Below the pieces are notes generated by a model, which saw only the letters and a program-made list of their open reading frames with translations, was not told the origin of the DNA and made no database searches. Shown one piece after another: positions 6,719 to 14,331 of a stretch of 22,647 nucleotides of DNA. Position numbers and translations under genes: made by a program. Origin of the DNA: an uncultured Candidatus Saccharibacteria bacterium (GTDB lineage: Bacteria > Patescibacteriota > Saccharimonadia > Saccharimonadales > Saccharimonadaceae); contig CAKMNX010000017.1 in the NCBI GenBank assembly GCA_927910745.1, positions 1 to 22,647 on the forward strand, in the 5' to 3' direction. The stretch's first letter is position 1. The number at the start of each line of letters is the position of its first letter.

Positions 6719-7212
6719 TTATTCATCACCATTCATGGTATTATTCTCACTTGTATTTTGCAATTCATCGCGTAGACGCATCCAGATCTTGCCAAGCTCA
6801 TTGCGCCCAGCATGGTCGCTACCCCAACCCCAAAAGCTGTCATCGTCATTCATCTCCACAATATATCGGTCGCCCGATGCAATGAGTGTCTCACGCACAA
6901 GATCGTGCTGAGCAAGCTTGCAGCGTACAATTTCTTCCATAATTGCCACCTTTTTATCGTCCAATTGGGGTCTTCTTCAGCCTTATGCTGGTTGGCAAAG
7001 TCGGATGCCAAACGCGGTGAGCGGCACGCACGCACCTGCCCTGCTAGCGCTGGGTTGGTATCAAAAAAATGCGCCGCTTGGTAGGCATGTTCGCTCGTGG
7101 GGTACAGCACGCCGCGCCACTCAATTTGGCATGGTGCGAAGTTGTCAAAGACATACCAGCCATCTAGAAAAAAGCCAGCTATGGTTGATTTGTTGTGTGT
7201 ATTGCCTGTCAT
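6719..7212 (-). CDS. NADAR-domain protein, interrupted by a -1 frameshift
   Basis: Two overlapping frames together encode one YbiA/NADAR-family protein. The first part (7212 to about 6960) has YVFDNFAPCQIEWRGVLYPTSEHAYQAAHFFDT. The second part, in the -1 frame to 6719, has VAIMEEIVRCKLAQH, LIASGDRYIVEM, DSFWGWG and AGRNELGKIWMRLRDEL, the normal second half. The joint lies at EDPNW / DDKKVAIM, just before five A's (plus-strand T's at 6951-6955). Adding one G (TGG GAC) restores a continuous domain of about 164 residues. NADAR proteins remove ADP-ribose from nucleobases or act on early riboflavin intermediates. It may be a pseudogene, a read error or a programmed -1 shift. The start is the ATG at 7212; AGAGG lies 13 nt upstream, and TACTAT ends 7 nt upstream. 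Confidence 0.78.
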
Positions 7213-7411
7213 ATTTGTGATAGTACCTCTGTTATAGACTGATATCTAGTGTGATTTTGCTCTTGTTGTTATTGATTTCTATTATTTACCATTTCTCCTT
7301 TCTAGAGCTATATTTTTGAATAATAGTACAATATATTCAGATAATTCTATACGCTTATTTTCGCTTGCTTTTTGCAATCTAGTCGATTAGGTGTGCGGCG
7401 TCGTATAATCC
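7213..7411. other. 199-nt gene-free, AT-rich spacer
   Basis: It holds the presumed promoter of the NADAR gene (TATAAC and TACTAT boxes near 7217-7240), the second copy of the 17-nt repeat, and no convincing gene or terminator. Confidence 0.4.
7363..7379. repeat. 17-nt repeat, copy 2
   Basis: Exact copy of 5227-5243, here 33 nt beyond the stop codon of the membrane protein gene. Confidence 0.6.
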
Positions 7412-8017
7412 TTACGCGTGGTTTATTTGGTTCATAAGATGCTTGTGGCCCAGCACCATATATAGGCCATACCCTGCGGTTGCGAGTGCCCCACCAATGC
7501 TGCTGATAGCATAGACCACTTGCCACGAAGTACTCGTTGCAAAGGCAAGGTAGAAGCCAATCAATGCCGTACAGATGGGGAGAGACGCAAGATAATAATC
7601 AATCGTCCGGCCAAAGATCTTCGCCTGCGGAATGAAGTGCAGCCCAACAATCAACACAAGCGCTGGCATGATATAAATCTGCTGCTGGAATATACCAAGC
7701 AACGCAAAGATAATCCACAGCGGTGTATACGACACCACGCTCAGCAGCTGCATTTGCTTAGCGATCCGTTTGCTGGCTGGTGTTGGTGCTGGCTTGGGCA
7801 ATTTCTTCGTCACACGGATATGCTGCACGCCACAAAAAATCAGCCATGCCGCATACGCACCAAATAGTGCAAAAACCGCCCAACCAATAACACTCCATGC
7901 CACACCAAACCACACAGCATACACGAGCATAAAGGTCGCCATGAGGATTGGAAACGGCGCCATGCTTTTCGCTGCAGCGATTAATTCGTCTCTTTGCGGT
8001 TGTTCTGGGGTTGTCAT
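7412..8017 (-). CDS. Integral membrane protein, function unknown
   Basis: A 201-residue protein with about six hydrophobic spans: two close together at roughly 24-65, then four between about 90 and 190. They are separated by a basic, proline-rich cytoplasmic loop (TKKLPKPAPTPASKRIAKQ). The sequence GLHFIPQAKIFGRTIDYY in the fourth to fifth span is distinctive, but I cannot tie it to a characterised family. It starts 15 nt after the ligA stop codon with a good AGGAG, so it is the second gene of a ligA operon. No functional link to ligation is evident. Confidence 0.8.
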   Translation of the reverse strand: MTTPEQPQRDELIAAAKSMAPFPILMATFMLVYAVWFGVAWSVIGWAVFALFGAYAAWLIFCGVQHIRVTKKLPKPAPTPASKRIAKQMQLLSVVSYTPLWIIFALLGIFQQQIYIMPALVLIVGLHFIPQAKIFGRTIDYYLASLPICTALIGFYLAFATSTSWQVVYAISSIGGALATAGYGLYMVLGHKHLMNQINHA

Positions 8018-8032
8018 ATGCGTTTCTCCTGT

Positions 8033-10193
8033 TTATTGGATAAGGGTTAAAAATTGCCCTTCGGTGAGGATCATTGTACCATACTTCTCCGCCTTAGCTC
8101 GCTTGCTCGCACCAACTTTGCCACCAGCAACGAGGTAGGTGGTGTCTTTGCTGACGCTGCTCTGGAAGGTGCCACCCAGAGTACGGATTTTTTCGGCCGC
8201 TTGGTCGCGACTCATTGCTTGCAATGTGCCAGTGATGACGAATTTTTGACCAGCGAGCTGCTGCGATGATTGCACGAGCCGTGGCACGACACCGCACCGA
8301 GCAAACTTATCCAGTAAAGCAATATTGTCTGCATCACTGAACCACGCGACGATCGATTCAGCCACTACCACGCCAATGCCATCAATCGCCTGCAGCTCGT
8401 CAAGCGTGGCAGAGCGTAGGAAGCCAAGCAATTGCTTGTTATTTGCAAGTGTATTGACGAGTGCTTGCGGCTCATTATGCAGTGCATTCTTTTCTGAATC
8501 ATTATGTTTATTATTCACACTGACCTGCTGAGGCACATCGTGTTTTGAATTATCTCCAAAATATTTCACAATATCGATTGCCGTCTGCGCACCCACATGG
8601 CGAATGCCCAGGCCGTAGAGGAAACGCTCAAGTGCTGGACGCTTTGCAGCAGCAATGGCATCAATGAGCTTCTGCGCCGAGACCTCGGCGAAGCGATCAA
8701 GCTGGAGAAGATCCTCCTTCCTTAGCGTATAAATATCAGCTAAGTCATACACCAAACCAGCCTCGACCAGGGCAGCGACGTTCTTCTCACCAAGTGTGTC
8801 GATATCCAGTGCTCCTTTAGATGCAAAGTGTGTAAGGGCACGCGTGAGGATAAGCGAGCTACTAGCGCCGCGCACCCGGTACACTGCCTCACCAGCAGGC
8901 CGTTCGAACTGCAGCTCGGGATATTGGCGCTGAAGCTCGGCTGGGTAATCAATCGGCTTGGTATTAGCTGGGCGCAGCTCTGGCAGCACCCGCTCGACCT
9001 GCGGGATGATATCCCCCGCCTTGAAGATGACTACGGTGTCGCCACGCCGCACATCGAGCCGGGCAATCTCGTCGGCATTGTGCAGGCTGGCGTGCTGCAC
9101 CGTCGTGCCGGCCACGACGACTGGGTCAAACACCGCCACTGGTGTGGCAGCACCCGTCCGGCCAATGCTAATGACGATATCGCGCACGATGGTGGTAGCT
9201 TGCTCGGCTGCATATTTGTAGGCCACTGCACCACGCGGGTTCTTACCCACCATACCTAGGCGGTCGTAGAGAGCGCGATCATTGATCTTGATTACAAGGC
9301 CATCAGTATTGAACGGTAAATCGCGGCGCTGCTCGCCCCACTGCTGGACGAAGTTCATTACCTCGGCCAGGCTCGTAAAGACTGCCGCTTGCTGGTTGCG
9401 TGTGATACCCAGCGCCGTCAAGGCGTCATAAGCGTAGCTATTGGTCGGTACCTCAGCCGCGTCATCACGGATGACATCGTAACCCCGAAAATGGAGTGGG
9501 CGCTGTGCCACGAGTGCTGGGTCAAGCTGGCGGATAGTGCCAGCCGCGAGGTTGCGCGGGTTAGCGAAGGCTGGCTGGCCAGCAGCTTGCTGCCGCCTAT
9601 TAAGCGCCGCAAAGTCGCGCTTGAGCATGACGATCTCCCCCCGAATCTCCGTCCTGCCCTGCAGCAAGTGCTCAAAGCCAGGTGCTTCGCGCAGGCGCAG
9701 CGGCACATTGCGAATCGTCCGCACATTATTCGTTACATCTTCGCCAACGTAGCTATCGCCCCGTGTGACGGCCTGCACAAGCACGCCATCGTTGTAGATG
9801 AGCGCGCAGGCCAGGCCATCCATCTTGATATCGGCAAAAACTCGTGCTTGTGACCTGGCAAGAGCTTATCCATGCGCTGTACCCACGCCTCGACCTCTGC
9901 CGTGTCGAAGACGTCATTCAGGCTAACCATCCGCCGGCGTGCTGCACCTTGGCAAAGCCGCCTTTAAGGACATTGCCGACCCGCTGGGTGGGCGAATCGG
10001 GCGTGATGAGCGCCGGGTGCGCCGCCTCGAGCTGCTTGAGCTCGGCAAAGAGGCTGTCGTACACCGCGTCGCTCACGCTGGGCGCATCAAGCACATGATA
10101 TTCGTAGCTATAGCGATTGAGTAGCTGACGCAGCTCGGCACTGCGCTGCGCTGGCGACAGGTTGGGTGATGCTAGATGTTTGTCTTGTGTCAT
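8033..10193 (-). CDS. ligA: NAD-dependent DNA ligase, with two frameshifts
   Basis: Three overlapping frames add up to a LigA of about 720 residues. Frame one gives domain Ia to KVQHAGG. Frame two gives MVSLNDVFDTAEVEAWVQR to HEF. Frame three gives ADIKMDGLACAL (adenylated lysine in the K-x-D-G motif) through the OB fold, helix-hairpin-helix region and C-terminal BRCT domain (FVITGTLQAMSRDQA). Each joint is repaired by one extra base: near 9931-9936 (GGCGG to GGCCGG) and at the five T's of 9836-9840 (to six). LigA seals nicks and is normally essential, so read error is likelier than loss. The zinc-finger segment (LQFERPAGEAVYRVRGASSS) has none of the four usual cysteines. The helix-hairpin-helix region carries an Asn/His/Lys-rich insertion (about 8455-8555). 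A ribosome binding site AAGGA precedes the ATG. Confidence 0.92.
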
Positions 10194-10212
10194 AGTGGTT
10201 CCTTACTGCTTT

Positions 10213-10218
10213 AGTATA
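10213..10218 (-). promoter_or_regulatory. -10 box of ligA
   Basis: TATACT on the minus strand, 19 nt before the ligA ATG. It leaves a leader of about 12 nt that carries AAGGA. No convincing -35. Confidence 0.5.
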
Positions 10219-10282
10219 GCGGAATTTAGCGGTGGGCGCAGCTTTTTTAAACAGGTTCGTGTAAAGCTAGGCTTCTTGGGCG

Positions 10283-10330
10283 CTTAATTTATAACGGTAT
10301 AGGTGTTGCCGTTTGAATACCAACGTTATC
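10283..10330. other. Additional imperfect inverted repeat upstream of ligA
   Basis: ATAAC-GGTAT and ATACC-(AAC)-GTTAT form a two-part 10-bp stem with a 3-nt bulge at about 10291-10329. With the hairpin cluster it makes most of the 346-nt gap 10194-10539 structured. No gene is seen in the gap. Confidence 0.35.
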
Positions 10331-10347
10331 GCTTTGCCCCGTTAGCT

Positions 10348-10469
10348 CTCCCTCCCCACCACTTCATCCGATGGAGTGTGAAAACTCGTTGTAATAACGA
10401 GTTTTCAGCCCAGCGCAAGAGGTCGATACTTGGGAAGTATCGACCCTTATAGTGTTCCGGAGGAGGGAG
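10348..10469 (-). ncRNA. Hairpin cluster, candidate structured RNA
   Basis: Between the ends of two genes an 8-bp helix, CTCCCTCC (10348-10355) with GGAGGGAG (10462-10469), encloses three hairpins in a row. The first is 8 bp (10360-10367 with 10371-10378, one G-T pair). The second is 11 bp (10380-10390 with 10396-10406). The third is 11 bp with a 3-nt loop (10421-10431 with 10435-10445). This is a multibranch fold, not simply a terminator. On the minus strand TTGTTG (10512-10517), 17 nt and GATACT (10489-10494) form a possible promoter starting near 10482. I do not recognise the family. The second hairpin has A4/T4 ends and could simply terminate the upstream gene. Strand is therefore tentative. 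Confidence 0.35.
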
Positions 10470-10539
10470 TGTGGGGTGGTGGAGCGTGAGTATCCCGCCA
10501 CATGTCTTATCCAACAACACGCTACCGAGGCACGCCACC

Positions 10540-11790
10540 TTACGCTGGCGCTGCTGTATCATCAACAATCTTGCGATAAAGGAGGTAGATATACACTGCA
10601 CACCATACCACCGTCACCGAGCTGATGAAGCCCGCTAGGACGGGCATCGTCGGCACAGAGGTGTACCATTGCCATAGGTGCTTGAGCCAGGCATCAAGGA
10701 GAATAGCAGGGATCATCACCACGCACCACAGCACTGCCACGCTGCCAAATAGCCACAGCAGCCGGTACAAAATCCGCAGCCGTCGCCCTACCACCAAATC
10801 ACCCGCCGCTGCCAGCGCCCGCATAGGGTACATACCAGGCAACGTCACCACCACAAGCGCAATGAAGGTGCTCGTACCCCAATAAAGCGTCAGCACTGCC
10901 ACAGTAGCTAGTAGCACATAGAAGAGCATCGAGCCAAATCCTTCGCTAATCACCCCATTACTCGACAGACCGATATACACCAGCGCCATCGCCCCCAGTG
11001 GAATAAGCTGTACGAGGAAGACGAGGACAATCATCAGCGTGGCTACCAGTGGTGCACAGGCATTATATAGCCCATCGCGCAGGCGTGGCGTTCGCCCTGC
11101 CTTATACTCGCGTAATAACCATACTGTGGTGAGCCACACCAACAAAAAGCCCAATACTACATAGAGCTGCTGGTCAGCGCTGAGGTTGCCGCTGCCCGCG
11201 CCAAAGGCCGTCACCATGAGGAGCCCTGCCTCGCCTAGCTTACCCCAGGCACCAGTGAGAATATCCTTACCCGACTCTGCTAGCATACTTTGCAGGCGGT
11301 CGTACATTGTCTGGTTGGTAATCGCCCCAAGCGCCAAGAGCAGCACGGCATAAAACACCGCCAAGAGGCACAACGTCCGCCAGTGTGCCCGCACCATCCG
11401 CATCACCTGTGCGGTGAAAGCGATATAGCCTGGCAATTGCAATGAACGCGCATAGTCGCGCCGGCGCGTGTGGCGAAAACTCCGGTGCGGTCGGCGCTGT
11501 TGTAAATTATGCAACCATTGGCGGCTACTCACCACTACCATACCACCACGAGTCCGCCAGGTACGCCAATGGAGGTTGGTGCGCCAGCTGGGTCGCGTCG
11601 ATGGAGCATCATTCGAGTGCTGCGAGCGAGCTTTTGCGGAAGCAGTCCCGCGAGAGGATGATGTTGCCTTTTTTGCAACATTATGACATTTTACCTCTGT
11701 TTTTGAACCATGCTTGCTTGCGTGCACCGTGGGAGCGGTGCGTGATGATGAGCGGCGAGTTGACTTCGTTGTTTTTTTTGCCACAGGCAC
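10540..11790 (-). CDS. Basic-tailed multi-span membrane protein
   Basis: A 416-residue protein. Residues 1-120 are strongly basic and low in complexity (Lys, Arg, Ser, Thr, His), probably disordered and cytoplasmic. Residues about 135-410 hold six or so membrane spans (for example TLCLLAVFYAVLLLALGAI, YVVLGFLLVWLTTVWLL, ILYRLLWLFGSVAVLWCVVM). No enzymatic motif is visible and I cannot name the family. It begins 4 nt after the htpX stop codon, so it shares the htpX transcript and may act with the protease. The start is a GTG. The GTG at 11790 is close to AGGG; a second GTG at 11784 (giving MAKKTTKST) has better spacing and may be the true start. Eight A's in codons 4-6 form a homopolymer. Confidence 0.75.
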   Translation of the reverse strand: MPVAKKTTKSTRRSSSRTAPTVHASKHGSKTEVKCHNVAKKATSSSRGTASAKARSQHSNDAPSTRPSWRTNLHWRTWRTRGGMVVVSSRQWLHNLQQRRPHRSFRHTRRRDYARSLQLPGYIAFTAQVMRMVRAHWRTLCLLAVFYAVLLLALGAITNQTMYDRLQSMLAESGKDILTGAWGKLGEAGLLMVTAFGAGSGNLSADQQLYVVLGFLLVWLTTVWLLREYKAGRTPRLRDGLYNACAPLVATLMIVLVFLVQLIPLGAMALVYIGLSSNGVISEGFGSMLFYVLLATVAVLTLYWGTSTFIALVVVTLPGMYPMRALAAAGDLVVGRRLRILYRLLWLFGSVAVLWCVVMIPAILLDAWLKHLWQWYTSVPTMPVLAGFISSVTVVWCAVYIYLLYRKIVDDTAAPA

Positions 11791-11794
11791 GACC

Positions 11795-12688
11795 CTACCA
11801 TTTGTTCATATCTTCGTTGAGGCGCTTGATGCGATCTTCGAGCGGCGGGTGGGTGCTAAACAACCGGCTAAAGAACCCCGGCTTGAGCGGATTGACCATA
11901 AACATATTAGCACTTGAGCTCACCTGCTTCTCCATTGGGCGAGTGTATGCCTGCAGCTTACCCAATGCGCTCGCCAGGCCAGCTGGGTCGCGCGTCGTTA
12001 GTGCGCCAGTTGCATCGGCCAGGTACTCACGCTGGCGACTCACCGCCATTTGCATAATGGCCGCTACGATGGGTGCGAGGATGACGGCGACAACGCCAAG
12101 CACCAGCAGCACCGGATTAGTCTCGCGGTCATCATTGTCACGGAACCATAGCATGCGCAGTGCAATATCCGACACTAGGCCGATCGCACTCACCAGACCA
12201 AAGGTAATCATACTCACCCGAATATCGTAGTTTTGGACGTGCCCCATCTCGTGGGCCAGCACAGCGGTCAGCTCACGATCATCCATAATCTCCAGCAGGC
12301 CAGTCGTCACGCCCACAATGGCATGCTTGGGGTCACGGCCAGTAGCAAAAGCGTTCGGTGCTGGGTCGTCGATAATATACACCTGCGGCATGGGCAATCC
12401 CACGGTGATGGCAAGATTCTCGACGGTGCGCCACAAACGGGGATTATCTACCTTGCGAATCTCCACCGCGCCAGTCATACTCATAGCAAGCTTAGAAGCA
12501 ATGAAGTACTGCACTAATGCGTAGATCAGCGCCCCAATGAACGTCCCCCAAAAGATCGTTAGGTTGCCCTGCATGCCGCGGCTATTCATAATCAACTGCG
12601 CCGCCAGGCCAATCACCGCCACCATCGCGACGAAGACGATCATCAAAATAACTGTATTACGTTTGTTGTGTGCAATTGCTCTGTACAT
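11795..12688 (-). CDS. htpX: HtpX-like M48 membrane zinc protease
   Basis: A 297-residue protease with the whole HtpX layout. Two N-terminal spans (about 11-32 and 43-66) come first. The zinc site is HEMGH at 146-150. Two further spans follow (about 158-180 and 190-212). The third zinc ligand lies in SRQREYLADATGA. The C-terminal FSTHPPLEDRIKRL motif is intact. It degrades misfolded or damaged membrane proteins. The ATG at 12688 is chosen over an upstream ATG because TGCTACAAT lies directly upstream, its last base 6 nt before this ATG. The mRNA is thus leaderless and separate from lemA, which ends in its own terminator. LemA and HtpX are often neighbours in bacteria. The 10540-11790 membrane protein follows at 4 nt. 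Confidence 0.95.
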   Translation of the reverse strand: MYRAIAHNKRNTVILMIVFVAMVAVIGLAAQLIMNSRGMQGNLTIFWGTFIGALIYALVQYFIASKLAMSMTGAVEIRKVDNPRLWRTVENLAITVGLPMPQVYIIDDPAPNAFATGRDPKHAIVGVTTGLLEIMDDRELTAVLAHEMGHVQNYDIRVSMITFGLVSAIGLVSDIALRMLWFRDNDDRETNPVLLVLGVVAVILAPIVAAIMQMAVSRQREYLADATGALTTRDPAGLASALGKLQAYTRPMEKQVSSSANMFMVNPLKPGFFSRLFSTHPPLEDRIKRLNEDMNKW

Positions 12689-12703
12689 ATATATATTGTA
12701 GCA
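12689..12703 (-). promoter_or_regulatory. Leaderless extended -10 promoter of htpX
   Basis: TGC-TACAAT (12695-12703) is followed by ATATAT and the ATG of htpX. The extended TG replaces a poor -35. Confidence 0.7.
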
Positions 12704-12767
12704 GATAATGGTGGTTTTGCGAGGTGGAGCTAATGCTAAACAGTGGCGCTGCGGAATTTTCAAGTTA

Positions 12768-12795
12768 TAAAAACCGCCCTCCATCGAGAGCGGTT
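12768..12795 (-). terminator. Intrinsic terminator after lemA
   Basis: A 10-bp stem (12772-12781 with 12786-12795, one G-T pair) with a 4-nt loop and a T5 tract on the minus strand, 21 nt behind the lemA stop codon. Confidence 0.85.
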
Positions 12796-12816
12796 TCGCT
12801 ATAGTGTGCGAGGTGT

Positions 12817-13386
12817 CTAGAACTGCACTTGCACTGGGTTCTCGACGCTGGCGCGGTCTTCGACCTCGAAGAACTCGCGAGCCTTGAAGCCCAGCATACC
12901 AGCCACAATGTTGGCGGGGAACATGGCGATGCGGGTGTTGAGGTCGCGCACACCACCGTTATAGAAGCGGCGTGCAGCCTGGATTTTATCCTCAGTATCC
13001 ACCAGCTCTTGCTGCAGCTGAATGAAGTTTTGGTTAGCCTTGAGCTCTGGGTAAGCCTCTGCTACGGCAAACAAGCTCTTCAGAGCGCCTTCGATCATAT
13101 TCTCTGCCGCAGCTGTCTCCTGCACACCTTGGGCATTCATGATAGCGCTGCGAGCTTCTGCCACATTCTCAAAGACTTCCTTCTCGTGCGACGCATAGCC
13201 CTTCACGGTGCCCACTAGGTTGGGGATGAGGTCTGTTCGGCGCTTGAGCTGGACGGTGATGTCGCTCCAAGCTTCGTCCACGCGGATCTTCAGCTTGACC
13301 AAGCTGTTGTACGTTGCCCACATGAAGATGCCAAACAAAACGAGCAGGCCAATCACGCCGAGCAAAACGATTAATGCTATTGTCAT
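12817..13386 (-). CDS. lemA: LemA family protein
   Basis: A 189-residue protein with one N-terminal membrane span (residues 4-25) and the LemA helical domain: YNSLVKLKIRVDEAWSDITVQLKRRTDLIPNLV, VAEAYPELKANQNFIQLQQEL, DKIQAARRFYNGGVRDLN and IAGMLGF-like AGMLGFKAREFFEVED. This is the family's usual length. The function of LemA is not settled; in many bacteria it is encoded next to HtpX, as here. The start has AAAGGAG about 10 nt upstream, and an extended -10 (TGG-TATAAT) gives a normal leader. Unlike htpX this gene is therefore leadered. Confidence 0.95.
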   Translation of the reverse strand: MTIALIVLLGVIGLLVLFGIFMWATYNSLVKLKIRVDEAWSDITVQLKRRTDLIPNLVGTVKGYASHEKEVFENVAEARSAIMNAQGVQETAAAENMIEGALKSLFAVAEAYPELKANQNFIQLQQELVDTEDKIQAARRFYNGGVRDLNTRIAMFPANIVAGMLGFKAREFFEVEDRASVENPVQVQF

Positions 13387-13417
13387 AGTGTCGTTTCTCC
13401 TTTTTGGTTATAGCCTT

Positions 13418-13426
13418 ATTATACCA
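13418..13426 (-). promoter_or_regulatory. Extended -10 promoter of lemA
   Basis: TGG-TATAAT on the minus strand (TATAAT at 13418-13423), about 31 nt before the ATG. TTTGGTATAATA is identical to the tRNA-Cys promoter at 14413-14424. Confidence 0.65.
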
Positions 13427-13529
13427 AATTGTGTGGCTTATACTAGCCGCTATGGTAATTCTACAATAAATCTTGGGCTTGTAGCTAGCACGAATGCCGC
13501 CATACTCTATCCTTCTGGCTATGTATACG

Positions 13530-13553
13530 AAAAAACCACTCTCCTCAAGTGGT
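13530..13553 (-). terminator. Intrinsic terminator after tRNA-Leu
   Basis: ACCACT/AGTGGT stem (13535-13540 with 13548-13553), 7-nt loop and a T6 tract on the minus strand, about 20 nt after the tRNA 3' end. Confidence 0.75.
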
Positions 13554-13573
13554 CTTCTCTGTTATATCATGCC

Positions 13574-13659
13574 TGGTGCGCAAGGCGGGAATCGAACCCG
13601 CACGGCTTTTGGCCAAGGGATTTTAAGTCCCTCGCGTCTACCAGTTCCGCCACTCGCGC
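13574..13659 (-). tRNA. tRNA-Leu (anticodon UAA)
   Basis: An 86-nt class II tRNA. The acceptor stem is GCGCGAG/CTTGCGC with one G-T pair, followed by A73 and an encoded CCA (13574-13576). The anticodon stem-loop GGGACTTAAAATCCC carries UAA. The variable arm is long, as in Leu tRNAs, and the T arm has GGGTTCGATTCCC. It has its own terminator. Its likely -10 (TATAAT, 13701-13706) overlaps the promoter of the divergent hydrolase gene. Confidence 0.95.
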
Positions 13660-13700
13660 TTGCAACCGCACTTCTGGCATAGCAGCCATGTGCTGCTTGT

Positions 13701-13708
13701 ATTATACT
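13701..13708. promoter_or_regulatory. Overlapping divergent -10 boxes (tRNA-Leu / hydrolase)
   Basis: ATTATACT reads TATACT on the plus strand (13703-13708), 6 nt before the ATG at 13715, and TATAAT on the minus strand (13701-13706), upstream of tRNA-Leu. The same 8 bases form the divergent promoter at 4223-4230. Confidence 0.6.
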
Positions 13709-13714
13709 ATGTTT

Positions 13715-14305
13715 ATGAAGCAAATTGTAATAATTCACGGCGGATCAAGCTTTAATAGCTACGAAAATTACTTGAATAATCTAAAGAATAGTCAGCTGCA
13801 ATATGAACGACTACTGTGGGCGCAAAAATGGCGTGACTGGCTAGCGCAAGAAATCGTCGATGCTGATGTTTTACTGCCAGATTTCCCCAATAAGCAAAAT
13901 GCTAGCTACGCTGAGTGGAAAATATATTTTGAAAAGTTACTACTCCTGCTTGGCGATGACGTTCAGCTGGTTGGCTATAGCTTGGGTGCAATGTTTTTGG
14001 CAAAATATTTGCATGAATTACCACTTAGCACGCCAGTCCGGCGATTGGTGCTAGTGTCACCGTGCTATGATGACGAATCGAATGAAGACCTTGGTAGCTT
14101 TCAAGTAACAAGCGCCACTGGGCTCGAAAAATCCGCCAAAGAAATTCACCTATTCCACAGTAAAGATGACCCGGTTGTGCCATTTACAGAGCTTGCTAAA
14201 TTTCAGCGAGACTTGCCGACCGCTACGGTGCATATTTTTGAAGACCGCAACCATTTCTTCCAGCCAACCTTCCCAGAGCTAAAAGAATTGCTAGAGCAAA
14301 AATAG
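13715..14305 (+). CDS. RBBP9/YdeN-like serine hydrolase
   Basis: A 196-residue alpha/beta hydrolase of the small RBBP9 (DUF1234/YdeN) type. KQIVIIHGGSSF gives the first strand and oxyanion loop. The nucleophile is Ser in GYSLGA (about residue 90). The acid is Asp in HSKDDPVVP. The catalytic His is in FEDRNHFF near the C terminus. The triad is complete, so it should be an active hydrolase, probably of small esters or amides. The substrate is unknown. The start at 13715 is chosen because TATACT sits exactly 6 nt before it. An in-frame ATG at 13709 would touch the -10 box and is unlikely. The stop codon lies inside the terminator of the convergent tRNA-Cys. Confidence 0.87.
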   Translation: MKQIVIIHGGSSFNSYENYLNNLKNSQLQYERLLWAQKWRDWLAQEIVDADVLLPDFPNKQNASYAEWKIYFEKLLLLLGDDVQLVGYSLGAMFLAKYLHELPLSTPVRRLVLVSPCYDDESNEDLGSFQVTSATGLEKSAKEIHLFHSKDDPVVPFTELAKFQRDLPTATVHIFEDRNHFFQPTFPELKELLEQK

Positions 14306-14322
14306 CCCCAGATCTGGAGCTA
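14298..14322 (-). terminator. Intrinsic terminator after tRNA-Cys
   Basis: On the minus strand an 8-bp stem (14303-14310 with 14315-14322, one G-T pair), loop GATC, then T5. It overlaps the stop codon of the convergent hydrolase gene and may also stabilise that gene's mRNA end. Confidence 0.8.
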
Positions 14323-14331
14323 TCATAATTC

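Noticed and set aside
5588..6728. 14-nt inverted repeat (5588-5601 and 6715-6728) flanking the pyrophosphatase operon
   Set aside because: The words are AT-rich, and about one exact 14-mer match is expected by chance in a window this size; no other mobile-element features are present.
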